Source: Flemingiibacterium sp045644145
Lineage (GTDB): Bacteria > Bacillota > Clostridia > Oscillospirales > CAG-272
NCBI GenBank assembly: GCA_045644145.1
Contig: JAZRGK010000025.1
Coordinates: 62,001 to 126,000 of the forward strand
Reading direction: 5' to 3'
Length of the DNA stretch: 64,000 nucleotides
Shown here: positions 34,226 to 42,900 of the stretch, piece by piece
Layout: the number at the start of each line of letters is the position of its first letter
Position numbering within the stretch: the stretch's first letter is position 1
Notes under the pieces: generated by a model
Told to the model about the DNA's origin: nothing
Database searches by the model: none
Seen by the model: only the letters and a program-made list of their open reading frames with translations
Position numbers and translations under genes: made by a program

Positions 34226-34246
34226 AGCTTTCGCTAAGCGAAAGCT
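34226..34246 (-). promoter_or_regulatory. hairpin between SD and start codon of the PnuC-type gene
   Basis: AGCTTTCGCT and AGCGAAAGCT form a perfect 10-bp stem with a 1-nt nominal loop. The AAAGGA (34247-34252) is directly on one side and ATG 34225 directly on the other. When folded, the stem would bring the SD to about 12 nt from ATG 34213. Confidence 0.6.
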
Positions 34247-34261
34247 TCCTTTCTCTCCATA

Positions 34262-34322
34262 CATCAAAAAGCATCCGTACACACAGCTTCAAAGACCTAA
34301 CGCTGTGCGAACGAATGCTTTT
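34262..34322 (-). terminator. leader terminator upstream of the PnuC-type gene
   Basis: A 21-bp stem with one mismatch and two G-U pairs (34267-34287 with 34302-34322, 14-nt loop) is followed by TTTTTGATGT on the minus strand. It lies between the promoter and the start codon, so it would cut off the transcript unless an upstream RNA fold prevents it. Confidence 0.85.
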
Positions 34323-34378
34323 ACACTTAAAATACATTCCTGCGTTTTAAACGCCTACCCGGTGGCAGTGATTATTCT
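34323..34378 (-). promoter_or_regulatory. unassigned structured leader, candidate aptamer
   Basis: Between the predicted start and the terminator lie a CTGCC/GGTAG hairpin with loop ACCG and a GCGTT/AACGC hairpin, then AGGAATG and an A/T-rich stretch. I compared it by eye with TPP, FMN, NAD+, preQ1, THF, cobalamin, purine, SAM and guanidine consensus patterns and found no match. It is short (about 55 nt) for a sensor, but the gene type and the terminator suggest a ligand-binding role. Confidence 0.4.
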
Positions 34379-34384
34379 TTTATG

Positions 34385-34413
34385 ATTGTATCACACAAAC
34401 AGATATATGTCAA
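34385..34413 (-). promoter_or_regulatory. sigma-A promoter of the PnuC-type gene
   Basis: A perfect TTGACA (34408-34413) and TACAAT (34385-34390) are separated by 17 bp. The -35 lies only 3 bp from the end of murC. Confidence 0.85.
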
Positions 34414-34416
34414 TAC

Positions 34417-35820
34417 CTAAAGCAGTAAATCGTCAAGCTTTATTATATCGCCGGCGCCCATAACGATAAGCATGTCGCCATCCCTGAGTGCGGTGCGCAG
34501 ATAGTCGGCGATTTTGTCAAATCCGGAAATGTACTTTGCGCCGTCAATACGTTCTGCGAGGCCCTCGGAGCTTACTCCGTACACATTTTCTTCCCTTGCC
34601 GCATAGATGTCCGCAAGAACAAGCTCCACGCCGACGAAGGATGCGGCAAATTCATCGAATAGCTCGTGTGTACGGGAATAGGTATGCGGCTGAAACGCCA
34701 CAAATACTCGCTCGTAACCGCACTCCAGCGCACCGGACAGGGTTGCCTTTATTTCAGTTGGGTGGTGGGCGTAATCGTCGTAAAGGGGGACTTTTACGCC
34801 GTTTTCCAGTCCCTTTACATATCCGCGAAGCTCCATGCGGCGTTTAGCGCCTGTGAAGCTTGCAAGGCCACACGCTATTGCATCGGGAGTTACGCCACAT
34901 AGATCAGCCGCTGCGGCTGAGGCAAGTGCATTCATTATGTTATGCCGCCCCGTTACGCCGAGCTTTATATGAGCGAAAAGCTCCCCTTTTTTTATAATAT
35001 CAAATTCCGCTCTGCCGTGGTCGAAGGTGATACCCGAAGCGGCAAAATCCGCTGGGGATTCAAGCCCAAAGGTTACAACCGTGCCTTCTGCATCTTCGCA
35101 TACTCTGCGAACATTGGGGCAGTCTGCGTTTGCTACCACATATCCGTCTGAGGCTATGGATATATAGCGGCGGAATGAGTCTATTATTTGATCAAGTCCT
35201 GAAAAATAGTCGGGGTGGTCCATGTCTATATTTAAAACAACCGCAATATTGGGGGTAAAGGAGAGAAACGAGTCCTGATATTCGCAGGCTTCCATTATAA
35301 AGCTGTCACCTCTACCTATGCGGTACGCACCATCCATGCAGGACAGCTCGGCGCCCGATACGATGGTGGGATCAAGCTCTGCCGCAAGGAATATATGAGC
35401 AATCATCGAAGTTGCCGTGGATTTTCCGTGCATTCCCGAAACACCGATGCGATTCTTGTATTCGCTCATAAGATATCCGAGAAAATCTGCGCGGTAAATG
35501 CAGTGTTTTGTACCGTTAGCATCGCATTCCAGAGCGTAGGCAAGCTCCGGATTGTCTTTTTGAATGGCGGCGGTATAGATAACGGCATCGTAAGTGTCAA
35601 TGTGGCGCGGATCAAGCTCATAGTGGATATTTATTCCCTCTTCCTCAAATTTGCGCGTGAGATGTGAGGGAGTGCGGTCGTATCCGCCAACCTCCATCCC
35701 CCTCTCCTTTGCAATGTGTGCGAGAGAAGACATGCTTATGCCGCCGATTCCGACAAAATATACGGAACGGGGGACGGAAAATATATTTTGAAGCTGATTT
35801 ACAGAATAGCTTGTATACAT
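34417..35820 (-). CDS. murC: UDP-N-acetylmuramate--L-alanine ligase
   Basis: This 467-residue ATP-dependent ligase adds L-Ala to UDP-MurNAc, the first step of the peptidoglycan stem peptide. Landmarks are VYFVGIGGISMSSLAHIAKERG (Rossmann start), the ATP loop GVSGMHGKSTATSMIAHI, ACEYQDSFLSF, NIDMDHPDYF, and the C-terminal DDYAHHPTEIKATL. AAAGGA precedes ATG 35820 by 7 nt; an upstream in-frame start would add 22 unrelated residues. It has an extended -10 promoter and is divergent from spoVG. Confidence 0.97.
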   Translation of the reverse strand: MYTSYSVNQLQNIFSVPRSVYFVGIGGISMSSLAHIAKERGMEVGGYDRTPSHLTRKFEEEGINIHYELDPRHIDTYDAVIYTAAIQKDNPELAYALECDANGTKHCIYRADFLGYLMSEYKNRIGVSGMHGKSTATSMIAHIFLAAELDPTIVSGAELSCMDGAYRIGRGDSFIMEACEYQDSFLSFTPNIAVVLNIDMDHPDYFSGLDQIIDSFRRYISIASDGYVVANADCPNVRRVCEDAEGTVVTFGLESPADFAASGITFDHGRAEFDIIKKGELFAHIKLGVTGRHNIMNALASAAAADLCGVTPDAIACGLASFTGAKRRMELRGYVKGLENGVKVPLYDDYAHHPTEIKATLSGALECGYERVFVAFQPHTYSRTHELFDEFAASFVGVELVLADIYAAREENVYGVSSEGLAERIDGAKYISGFDKIADYLRTALRDGDMLIVMGAGDIIKLDDLLL

Positions 35821-35853
35821 ATCGTTTCCTTTCCGATAATTGCTGATGTTACC

Positions 35854-35862
35854 ATTATAGCA
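35854..35862 (-). promoter_or_regulatory. extended -10 promoter of murC
   Basis: TGCTATAAT on the minus strand is an extended -10 element, 34 bp upstream of the murC ATG. No clear -35 is seen. Confidence 0.65.
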
Positions 35863-36130
35863 TATTCTGAACAAAAATAAAAGCATTTTTTCTGAAAAAT
35901 GCGAATTTTGCTAAAAAAAGCATGACATTCTCTCTTATTCACAAAACAGTCCAACCTGCTTCATAAAAAACTTTCTTTAATGCCTTATAAATTTCAAAAA
36001 TTCACTGCATAATTTTCACAATTATACAGTATAATAATTACAAGGTCTAACACACCTTATAATAACAATAAAATCGAACCCGGTATATTTCTGCAGGGAA
36101 TGAACGCCGAGGTCAAAACGGAGGATTAAA
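35863..36130 (+). promoter_or_regulatory. murC-spoVG intergenic region with two candidate -10 boxes for spoVG
   Basis: This AT-rich region holds TATAAT at 36030-36035 and again at 36058-36063, the second after an AAGGT/ACCTT inverted repeat. No good -35 stands at 17 bp from either. In Bacillus spoVG is read by sigma-H, but I see no clear sigma-H pattern. The remaining leader is about 65-95 nt long. Nothing else was recognised. Confidence 0.4.
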
Positions 36131-36445
36131 ATGGTTATCACGGATATCAAGGTTAGAAAGCTTTTTGACGAAGGCCCGATGAAGGCTATTGTTTCTGTGA
36201 CCTTTGACGGTCAACTGGCGGTGCACGATATTAAGGTTATCAACGCAAGAGATAAGTATTTTATCGTAATGCCAAGCAGAAAGAATCCTGACAATACTTA
36301 CCGTGACATTGTTCACCCGATCAATGCACAGTTCAGAGCAACTCTGGAGGATGCGGTTATTGATGCCTATAACAAGGAGCTTGTGCTGGCGACTGAGTCT
36401 GCGGCAAGTGCGGCTGAGGCTGACACCGTTGAGTCTGACATGTAA
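36131..36445 (+). CDS. spoVG: SpoVG, RNA/DNA-binding septation and sporulation regulator
   Basis: This 104-residue protein starts MVITDIKVRKLFDEGPMKAIVSVTFDGQLAVHDIKVI and continues to MPSRKNPDNTYRDIVHPINAQFRATLEDAVIDAY, the full SpoVG core. Family members bind nucleic acids and influence sporulation, capsule and cell division genes. An acidic Ala/Glu tail ends the protein. GGAGG lies 7 nt before the ATG. It is a single gene with a strong terminator. It supports a spore-forming or spore-derived Bacillota lineage. Confidence 0.97.
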   Translation: MVITDIKVRKLFDEGPMKAIVSVTFDGQLAVHDIKVINARDKYFIVMPSRKNPDNTYRDIVHPINAQFRATLEDAVIDAYNKELVLATESAASAAEADTVESDM

Positions 36446-36469
36446 GTGAAACAATCATGGCAAATGTTA

Positions 36470-36509
36470 AGGAGCCGTTGCACTTCGATGCAACAGCTCC
36501 TCTTTTCGT
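36470..36509 (+). terminator. terminator of spoVG
   Basis: A long stem AGGAGCcGTTGCA/TGCAACaGCTCCT with loop CTTCGA is followed by CTTTTCGTTTTATTT, just before the convergent end of ppa. Confidence 0.85.
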
Positions 36510-36510
36510 T

Positions 36511-37044
36511 TTATTTGCAGAAGTATTCTACATATCTGTCGATAGCCGCCGCAATTACTTCTACCGCGGCAGTCCGGTCACTGACCTCGTTTACAGCAGT
36601 ATCTTTGTTTTCCAGGTTTTTATACACTCTGAAGAAGTGGCGCATTTCCTCGAAAATATGGCTCGGAAGCTGATCGATGTTGGTATAGTGGTTATAGGTG
36701 GGATCGGAGAACGGAATAGCGATTATCTTTTCGTCGTTTCGTCCATTGTCGATCATGGAGATAACACCGATAGGATATGCGCGGACAAGCGACATAGGCT
36801 CAAGGGCTTCTGAACAGAGAAGCAGTACGTCGAGAGGGTCGTTGTCGTCACCGTAGGTGCGCGGAATAAATCCGTAGTTTGCCGGATAGTGAGTGGAGGT
36901 GTAAAGTATACGGTCGAGCATGATGTAGCCGGTTTCTTTGTCAAGCTCATACTTTTTCTTGCTTCCCTTTGAAATTTCTACGACGCACACGAAATCTTCG
37001 GGGGTTATGCGCTTTGGGGAAATATCGTGCCATATGTTTGACAT
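36511..37044 (-). CDS. ppa: inorganic pyrophosphatase (family I)
   Basis: This 177-residue enzyme splits pyrophosphate and so pulls biosynthetic reactions forward. Family I residues are present: KYELDKETGYIMLDRIL, YPANYGFIPRTYGDDNDPLDVLLLC (the DNDPLDV metal cluster), and the later EEMRHFF. GGAG lies 8 nt before ATG 37044, which is chosen over a GTG at 37053. It is a single gene between spoVG and serA. Confidence 0.96.
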   Translation of the reverse strand: MSNIWHDISPKRITPEDFVCVVEISKGSKKKYELDKETGYIMLDRILYTSTHYPANYGFIPRTYGDDNDPLDVLLLCSEALEPMSLVRAYPIGVISMIDNGRNDEKIIAIPFSDPTYNHYTNIDQLPSHIFEEMRHFFRVYKNLENKDTAVNEVSDRTAAVEVIAAAIDRYVEYFCK

Positions 37045-37079
37045 AGTATTCACTCCGTTTTTATAATATTATATGAGAT

Positions 37080-37106
37080 GCCGCGATTTTTATTCAAAAT
37101 CGCGGC
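37080..37106 (-). terminator. inverted repeat downstream of serA, possible terminator
   Basis: GCCGCGATTTT pairs perfectly with AAAATCGCGGC (11 bp, 5-nt loop), 8 nt after the serA stop. The minus-strand tail (ATCTCATAT) is not T-rich, so termination strength is uncertain. Confidence 0.5.
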
Positions 37107-37113
37107 GTTTGGC

Positions 37114-38304
37114 TTATTTGATAACGTTTACTCTGATTATTCCTTCGATAGCGGTAAGCTTGGAAACAACTTTGTCGATGGAAGTGTCATCTACTTTTCC
37201 GACAATTTCAACGATGGAATATGCATAATCCTTCTTGGAACGGTTAGCCATGTTCTCTATATTGATCCCTTCAGCGGAAACCGCACCGGTGATCTGAGAG
37301 ATCATGTTGGGCACGTTCTTGTGAAGTGCGCAAATTCTTACATCGCCCGTATGAGGCATGGAAACGTTGGGGAAGTTTACAGAATTTACGATATTACCGT
37401 TTTCAAGGTACTCACGGAGCTGCTTTGCCGCCATAACAGCGCAATTGTCTTCCGATTCTTCGGTAGATGCGCCCAGGTGAGGAATTGCGATAACTCCATC
37501 CATGCCTGCTGTGCGAGCATTCGGGAAGTCGGTAACATATCGTCTTACCTTGCCTGACTTGAGAGCCGCTTCCATATCGTCATCGTTAACAAGGGCATCG
37601 CGTGCGAAGTTAAGGATGATAACGCCATCCTTCATCTGTGCAATGGTGTCCTTGTTTATCATGTATTTAGTTGATACGGATGGATCGGGATTGTCAATAA
37701 GCGGGACATGAATAGAGATGATGTCGGAGTTCTTGAAGATATCCTCTCTGGTGTTTACCTTGTGTACTGCGCGGGAGAGGTTCCAAGCGGCCTCCACGGA
37801 GATGTATGGATCGCATCCGAGAACGTCCATGCCGAGATGAACAGCCGCATTTGCAAGAGGACCGCCTATTGCGCCAAGACCGATGATACCAAGGGTCTTG
37901 CCCTTTATTTCAGTACCAGCGAACTTGGACTTTTCCTTTTCAACAAGCTTTGCAACATTAGGATCATCCTTTGCTGATTTTACCCAATTGATACCGCCTA
38001 CGATGTCGCGACAAGCGAGAAGCATACCGCAAAGAGCCGCTTCCTTAACGCCGTTAGCGTTTGCGCCTGGGGTGTTGAATACAACGATACCTTCCTCAGC
38101 GCACTTATCGAGGGGAATGTTGTTGACGCCTGCGCCTGCTCTTGCGATTGCCTTTAAATTATCGCCGAACTCCATGTCATGCATAACAGCGGAGCGAACC
38201 ATAATGGCATCAGGATTTTCTATATTGTCAGCAACGGCATAGTTTTCGTCGAAAATATCCGTGCCGCACTTAGCGATTTTGTTGAGAAGCTGTATGTTCT
38301 TCAT
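37114..38304 (-). CDS. serA: D-3-phosphoglycerate dehydrogenase
   Basis: This 396-residue enzyme oxidises 3-phosphoglycerate in the first step of serine synthesis. It has the 2-hydroxyacid dehydrogenase split fold: IARAGAGVNNIPLDKC, VFNTPGANANGVKEAALCGMLL, the NAD+ loop TLGIIGLGAIGGPLANAA, LINFARDALV (catalytic Arg), and IPHLGASTEESEDN (catalytic His). A C-terminal ACT domain (from about 322, VRICALHKNVPNMISQIT) may bind serine. AGGA lies 8 nt before ATG 38304; a GTG at 38319 would overlap the SD. It follows serC by 15 nt in one operon. Confidence 0.96.
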   Translation of the reverse strand: MKNIQLLNKIAKCGTDIFDENYAVADNIENPDAIMVRSAVMHDMEFGDNLKAIARAGAGVNNIPLDKCAEEGIVVFNTPGANANGVKEAALCGMLLACRDIVGGINWVKSAKDDPNVAKLVEKEKSKFAGTEIKGKTLGIIGLGAIGGPLANAAVHLGMDVLGCDPYISVEAAWNLSRAVHKVNTREDIFKNSDIISIHVPLIDNPDPSVSTKYMINKDTIAQMKDGVIILNFARDALVNDDDMEAALKSGKVRRYVTDFPNARTAGMDGVIAIPHLGASTEESEDNCAVMAAKQLREYLENGNIVNSVNFPNVSMPHTGDVRICALHKNVPNMISQITGAVSAEGINIENMANRSKKDYAYSIVEIVGKVDDTSIDKVVSKLTAIEGIIRVNVIK

Positions 38305-38319
38305 TGCTACTTTCCTCAC

Positions 38320-39405
38320 TTAAGCTTTGGGATTTTCAGCCGCGAATTTCTTCATGAATTCAACCAGCTTTGCAACACCCTCGTAAGGCATTGCGTTATA
38401 GATGGAAGCTCTCATACCGCCAACGGATCTATGCCCCTTAAGGTTCATAAGACCTGCCTTTTCAGCTTCCTTAGGGAACTTTTTGTCAAGCTCCTCGACA
38501 CCTGTTACAAAGGTAGCATTCATCATGGAACGGCATTCCTTCTTAACAGGAGCGATGTAGTAATCCTGAGAATCAAGGTAATCATAGAGAAGGGCCGCCT
38601 TCTTCATGTTCATTTCCTGCATCTTTTCAAGACCGCCAAGTTCAAGAATCCACTCATACACAAGACCTGCAACGTAAATAGCGTAGCAAGGGGGAGTATT
38701 GTACATGGAGTCATTCTCAGCCATAAGCTGCCAATCAAGCATAGAGGGTGTTTCGGGGCGTGCGTTTCCGAGAAGGTCTTCACGAACGATAACAACAGTA
38801 AGACCTGCGGGAGCCATGTTCTTCTGTGCGCCTGCGTAGATAACACCAAACTTTGTTACATCAACAGGCTCGGACATGATGCAGGAAGACATATCGGCAA
38901 CAAGAGGAATATCACCGGTGTCGGGGATATAGTTAAACTTTGTGCCGTAAATAGTGTTGTTGTAGCAGATATGTACATAGTCTGCATCGGGGCGGAAGGA
39001 CTCACGGGTAGTTTCGGGAATGTAGGTGAAGTTATCTTCCTTAGAGGACGCAACTGCCTTTGCATCGCCGTACTTCTGCGCTTCCTTGTATGCTTTGGTG
39101 GAGAACTGACCGGAGAGAATGTAGTCAGCCTTACCGGTTTTCATGAGGTTAAGAGGAATAGCCGCAAACTGTGTGGAAGCACCGCCCTGAAGGAACAGCA
39201 CCTTATAGTTGTCAGGTATGTTCATTACCTTACGAAAATCAGCCTCTACCTTCTTAATGATATTTTCATACACGGGAGAACGGTGGCTCATCTCCATAAC
39301 GGACATACCTGCATCACCGTAGTTAACAAGCTCGGATGCCGCCTTTTCAAGAACGGTCAGCGGGAGCATAGATGGACCTGCAGAAAAATTATAAACTCTT
39401 TCCAT
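38320..39405 (-). CDS. serC: phosphoserine aminotransferase
   Basis: This 361-residue PLP enzyme makes 3-phosphoserine from 3-phosphohydroxypyruvate. It starts MERVYNFSAGPSMLPLTVLEKA, has VMEMSHRSPVYENII, LFLQGGASTQFAAIPLNL, ADMSSCIMSEPVDV, and the PLP Lys in VIYAGAQKNMAPAG. GGAGG lies 8 nt before ATG 39405, so an upstream ATG at 39420, which itself contains the SD, is not used. A 5-bp TCTGC/GCAGA hairpin lies just upstream of the SD. It is the first gene of serC-serA. Confidence 0.97.
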   Translation of the reverse strand: MERVYNFSAGPSMLPLTVLEKAASELVNYGDAGMSVMEMSHRSPVYENIIKKVEADFRKVMNIPDNYKVLFLQGGASTQFAAIPLNLMKTGKADYILSGQFSTKAYKEAQKYGDAKAVASSKEDNFTYIPETTRESFRPDADYVHICYNNTIYGTKFNYIPDTGDIPLVADMSSCIMSEPVDVTKFGVIYAGAQKNMAPAGLTVVIVREDLLGNARPETPSMLDWQLMAENDSMYNTPPCYAIYVAGLVYEWILELGGLEKMQEMNMKKAALLYDYLDSQDYYIAPVKKECRSMMNATFVTGVEELDKKFPKEAEKAGLMNLKGHRSVGGMRASIYNAMPYEGVAKLVEFMKKFAAENPKA

Positions 39406-39464
39406 AATAAATACCTCCATGATCTGCGTTTTGCAGACAAAAACAATATTACATATTAAAATAT

Positions 39465-39493
39465 ATTATAAACCATTATTTTTATTCTGTCAA
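39465..39493 (-). promoter_or_regulatory. consensus sigma-A promoter of serC-serA
   Basis: A perfect TTGACA (39488-39493), a 17-bp spacer and a perfect TATAAT (39465-39470) predict a start near 39458. Confidence 0.93.
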
Positions 39494-39631
39494 TAGGCAA
39501 CTTGACTATTTTTTAACGCATTAAAGGGTTAACTTTTTTGCAGGCGTAAATTGGCATAGATATTTCCGGTTGTATGCGGCAAACTATGCATACAGCAATG
39601 ACTGTAAATTTTGAAAATCAAGGAGCAAACA

Positions 39632-39829
39632 ATGGCAAATAAAATAACAGGTGTAACCAAGGCAGCGGTGGCAGGTGCGTTGGTCGGGACGGCTGTTGGA
39701 ATGGCTTCCGTTCCGCGTGCGCATCACAAAAAGCGGAAGCATCGCGGCGGCATGGCAGAAACCGCAGGAAATACTCTCCGTGCAGTTGGCATTGCAATGG
39801 AAAATGTAGCTGATATAATACAGCGCTGA
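39632..39829 (+). CDS. small basic Gly/Ala-rich protein, unknown function
   Basis: This 65-residue protein is not recognised. A Gly/Ala-rich hydrophobic segment (VTKAAVAGALVGTAVGMASV) is followed by a strongly basic cluster (PRAHHKKRKHRGG) and a helical end (ETAGNTLRAVGIAMENVADIIQ). AAGGAG precedes ATG 39632 by 7 nt, while a TTG at 39611 would have no SD. The order (hydrophobic, basic, amphipathic) suggests membrane or nucleic-acid contact; YtxH-like small proteins look similar. A 7-bp inverted repeat (TGTATGC/GCATACA) lies in the upstream region. Confidence 0.68.
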   Translation: MANKITGVTKAAVAGALVGTAVGMASVPRAHHKKRKHRGGMAETAGNTLRAVGIAMENVADIIQR

Positions 39830-39856
39830 ACCAAAGAATCAGTACGCCGCATCTAT

Positions 39857-39894
39857 AAAAAATCACCGCAGAGGACAGTCTCCGGTGATTTTGC
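39857..39894. terminator. bidirectional terminator between the small basic gene and rpoC
   Basis: AAAATCACCG (39859-39868) pairs with CGGTGATTTT (39883-39892), with an inner GAG/CTC extension. On the minus strand it is followed by a T-run (TTTTTTATAG), 11 nt after the rpoC stop; a weaker T-tail lies on the plus strand. Confidence 0.88.
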
Positions 39895-39903
39895 TAGATC
39901 TTA

Positions 39904-42900
39904 TCAAGTTCCTGCAGCTTCGCTAGGCTCGTTTGTAATAACTGCCTCTTCAGCTTTGTCAATCTCAATGGAGCGGTAACATTCCATTCCTGTTCCGGCA
40001 GGAATAAGCTTACCGATAATAACATTTTCCTTAAGACCAAGCAGGTTATCAACCTTACCCTTGATAGCGGCTTCGGTGAGAACCTTGGTGGTTTCCTGGA
40101 AGGATGCCGCAGAAAGGAAGGAATCCGTAAGAAGCGCCGCCTTGGTGATACCAAGAAGCACCGGAGAACCGGTAGCAAGTCTGAGATCGATCTCGCCTGC
40201 ATCTATACGCTTCTGAACGTTTGCATTCTCACGCTCCAGCTCCAGAAGATCAATAACCGAGCCTGCAAGGAGCGTTGTATCTCCTGCGTCCTCTACACGG
40301 GTCTTTCTGGTCATCTGACGTGCGATAACTTCAATATGCTTGTCGTTTACCTCAACCGACTGGAGACGGTAAACCTTCTGAACCTCGCGGATGATGTAGT
40401 CATACGCCGCATCAAGTCCATTGATCCTGAGGATGTCGGTGGGGCAAATAGAGCCTTCGGTAAGAGGCTGACCTGCGGAAACCATCTGACCATCTTCGAT
40501 TACAAGGCGTGTGCCGAAGGGGATCGGATATGCGATATCCTCGGTTTCACCGCCTGCGGAAACGGTAACAGTACGCATACGCTTGTTATCTGATATACGT
40601 GCTACGCCGGAAATTTCAGCCACGATAGCGGTCTTCTTGGGACGGCGTGCCTCGAACAGCTCCTCAACTCGGGGAAGACCCTGGGTGATGTCCGCGCCCG
40701 CAACACCGCCGGTGTGGAACGTACGCATGGTAAGCTGTGTACCCGGCTCACCGATAGACTGTGCCGCGATGATACCAACTGCCTCGCCCACGTTAACAGG
40801 CTTGGAGGAAGCAAGGTCTGCACCGTAACAGTGAGAGCATACGCCGTGCTTAGCCTTACATTCAAGAATGGTTCTGATAAGCACCTTTTCGATGCCTGCA
40901 GCAACTATAGCATCCGCAGTTTCATCGGTTATCATGGTATTGTCTGCAACAATCAGCTCACCGGTTTCGGGATGCTTAACGTCACCGATAACAAATCTGC
41001 CGATAAGTCTGTCACGAAGCGGCTCGATAACCTCGTTGCCGTCCATGATCTTGGATACCCAAATACCCTTGCGTGTTCCGCAGTCGTCCTCGCGAACGAT
41101 AACGTCCTGGGAAACGTCAACAAGACGTCTTGTAAGGTATCCGGAGTCAGCGGTCTTAAGCGCAGTATCGGAAAGAGATTTACGCGCACCGCGTGCCGCT
41201 ACGAAATATTCAAGGATGTTAAGACCTTCACGGAAGTTGGATTTAATAGGCATTTCCATGGTCTTACCGTTAGTTGCGAACATAAGTCCGCGCATACCGG
41301 CAAGCTGACGCATCTGCGTTAAGTTACCGCGGGCGCCGGAGTCGCTCATCATCTTGATAGGATTATAGCGGTCGAACTTAGCCTGAAGTGCCTCAACAAC
41401 ATCGTTTGTGGTCTTTTCCCAAATCTTGATAACTGCATTGTAACGTTCTTCCTCGGAAAGACGTCCTCTCTGGAAGTGCTTCATTACGTCAAGCACCTGC
41501 TTTTCAGCGTCAGCAACAAGTGTATATTTCTGTTCTGGAATGGTCATATCCGCAACGGAAATAGAGAGTGAAGAACGAGTGGAATACTTGAAGCCCATTG
41601 CCTTGATGGAGTCAAGCACCTGTGCGGTAGTTGCAGGGCCGTGCTTTTTGATGCAGCGGTCAATGATCTTACCGAGGTCTTTCTTCTTGGTTGGGAATGC
41701 GATTTCAAGGTCAAGCAACTTCGCGGGATCGCTTCTGTCAACGAACCCGAGATCCTGAGGAATCTCGCGGTTGAAAATAAGACGACCGAGAGTAGCGTCA
41801 ATGATTCTGGTGTGCATAACACCGTCAATCTCGCGGGAAACACGCACCTTAATGGGGGCGTGGATACCGAGAAGATGGTTCTCGTATGCCATTACAGCCT
41901 CATCGAAGTCGCGGAATACATGTCCTTCGCCAGGCTCGCCCGCACGGTCAATAGTAAGATAGTAAGAACCGAGGATCATGTCCTGGGACGGAACGGTTAC
42001 AGAACGTCCGTCTGCGGGCTTCAGAAGGTTGTTTGCAGAAAGCATGAGGAAACGCGCCTCAGCCTGCGCTTCCGCGGAAAGCGGAACGTGTACCGGCATC
42101 TGGTCGCCGTCGAAGTCCGCGTTGAATGCTGTACATACCAGCGGATGAAGCTTTATTGCACGACCTTCAACGAGGATAGGCTCAAATGCCTGAATTGAAA
42201 GTCTGTGAAGCGTAGGAGGACGGATAAGGAGTACGGGATGCTCCTTGATTACATTTTCAAGTGCGTCCCAAACAGCAACGTCAACCTTTTCAACCTTCTT
42301 CTTTGCGTCCTTGATGTTAGTAGCCTTCTGGGTTTCCACAAGTCGCTTCATAACGAAGGGCTTGAAGAGCTCCAGCGCCATTTCCTTGGGAAGACCGCAC
42401 TGATAGATCTTAAGATCGGGGCCTACGACGATAACCGAACGTCCGGAATAGTCAACGCGCTTACCGAGAAGGTTCTGACGGAAGCGTCCCTGCTTACCGC
42501 GAAGCATTTCGGAAAGCGACTTAAGAGGACGGTTGTTGGGGCCGGTTACGGGCTTGCCGCGGCGGCCGTTGTCAATAAGAGCGTCAACCGCTTCCTGAAG
42601 CATACGCTTCTCGTTGCGGATGATGATTTCGGGCGCAGAAAGCTCCATAAGTCTTTTAAGACGGTTGTTTCTGTTGATAACGCGGCGATAGAGGTCATTA
42701 AGGTCGGAGGAAGCGAAGCGTCCGCCGTCAAGCTGTACCATCGCGCGTACATCCGGAGGGATTACCGGCACAACGTCAAGCACCATCCACTCGGGCTTGT
42801 TGCCTGACTTGCGGAAAGCTTCCACAACCTCAAGACGCTTGATGATGCGGATCTTCTTCTGACCTGTCGCCTGCGCAAGCTCTGCATGGAGGCTTTCGGA

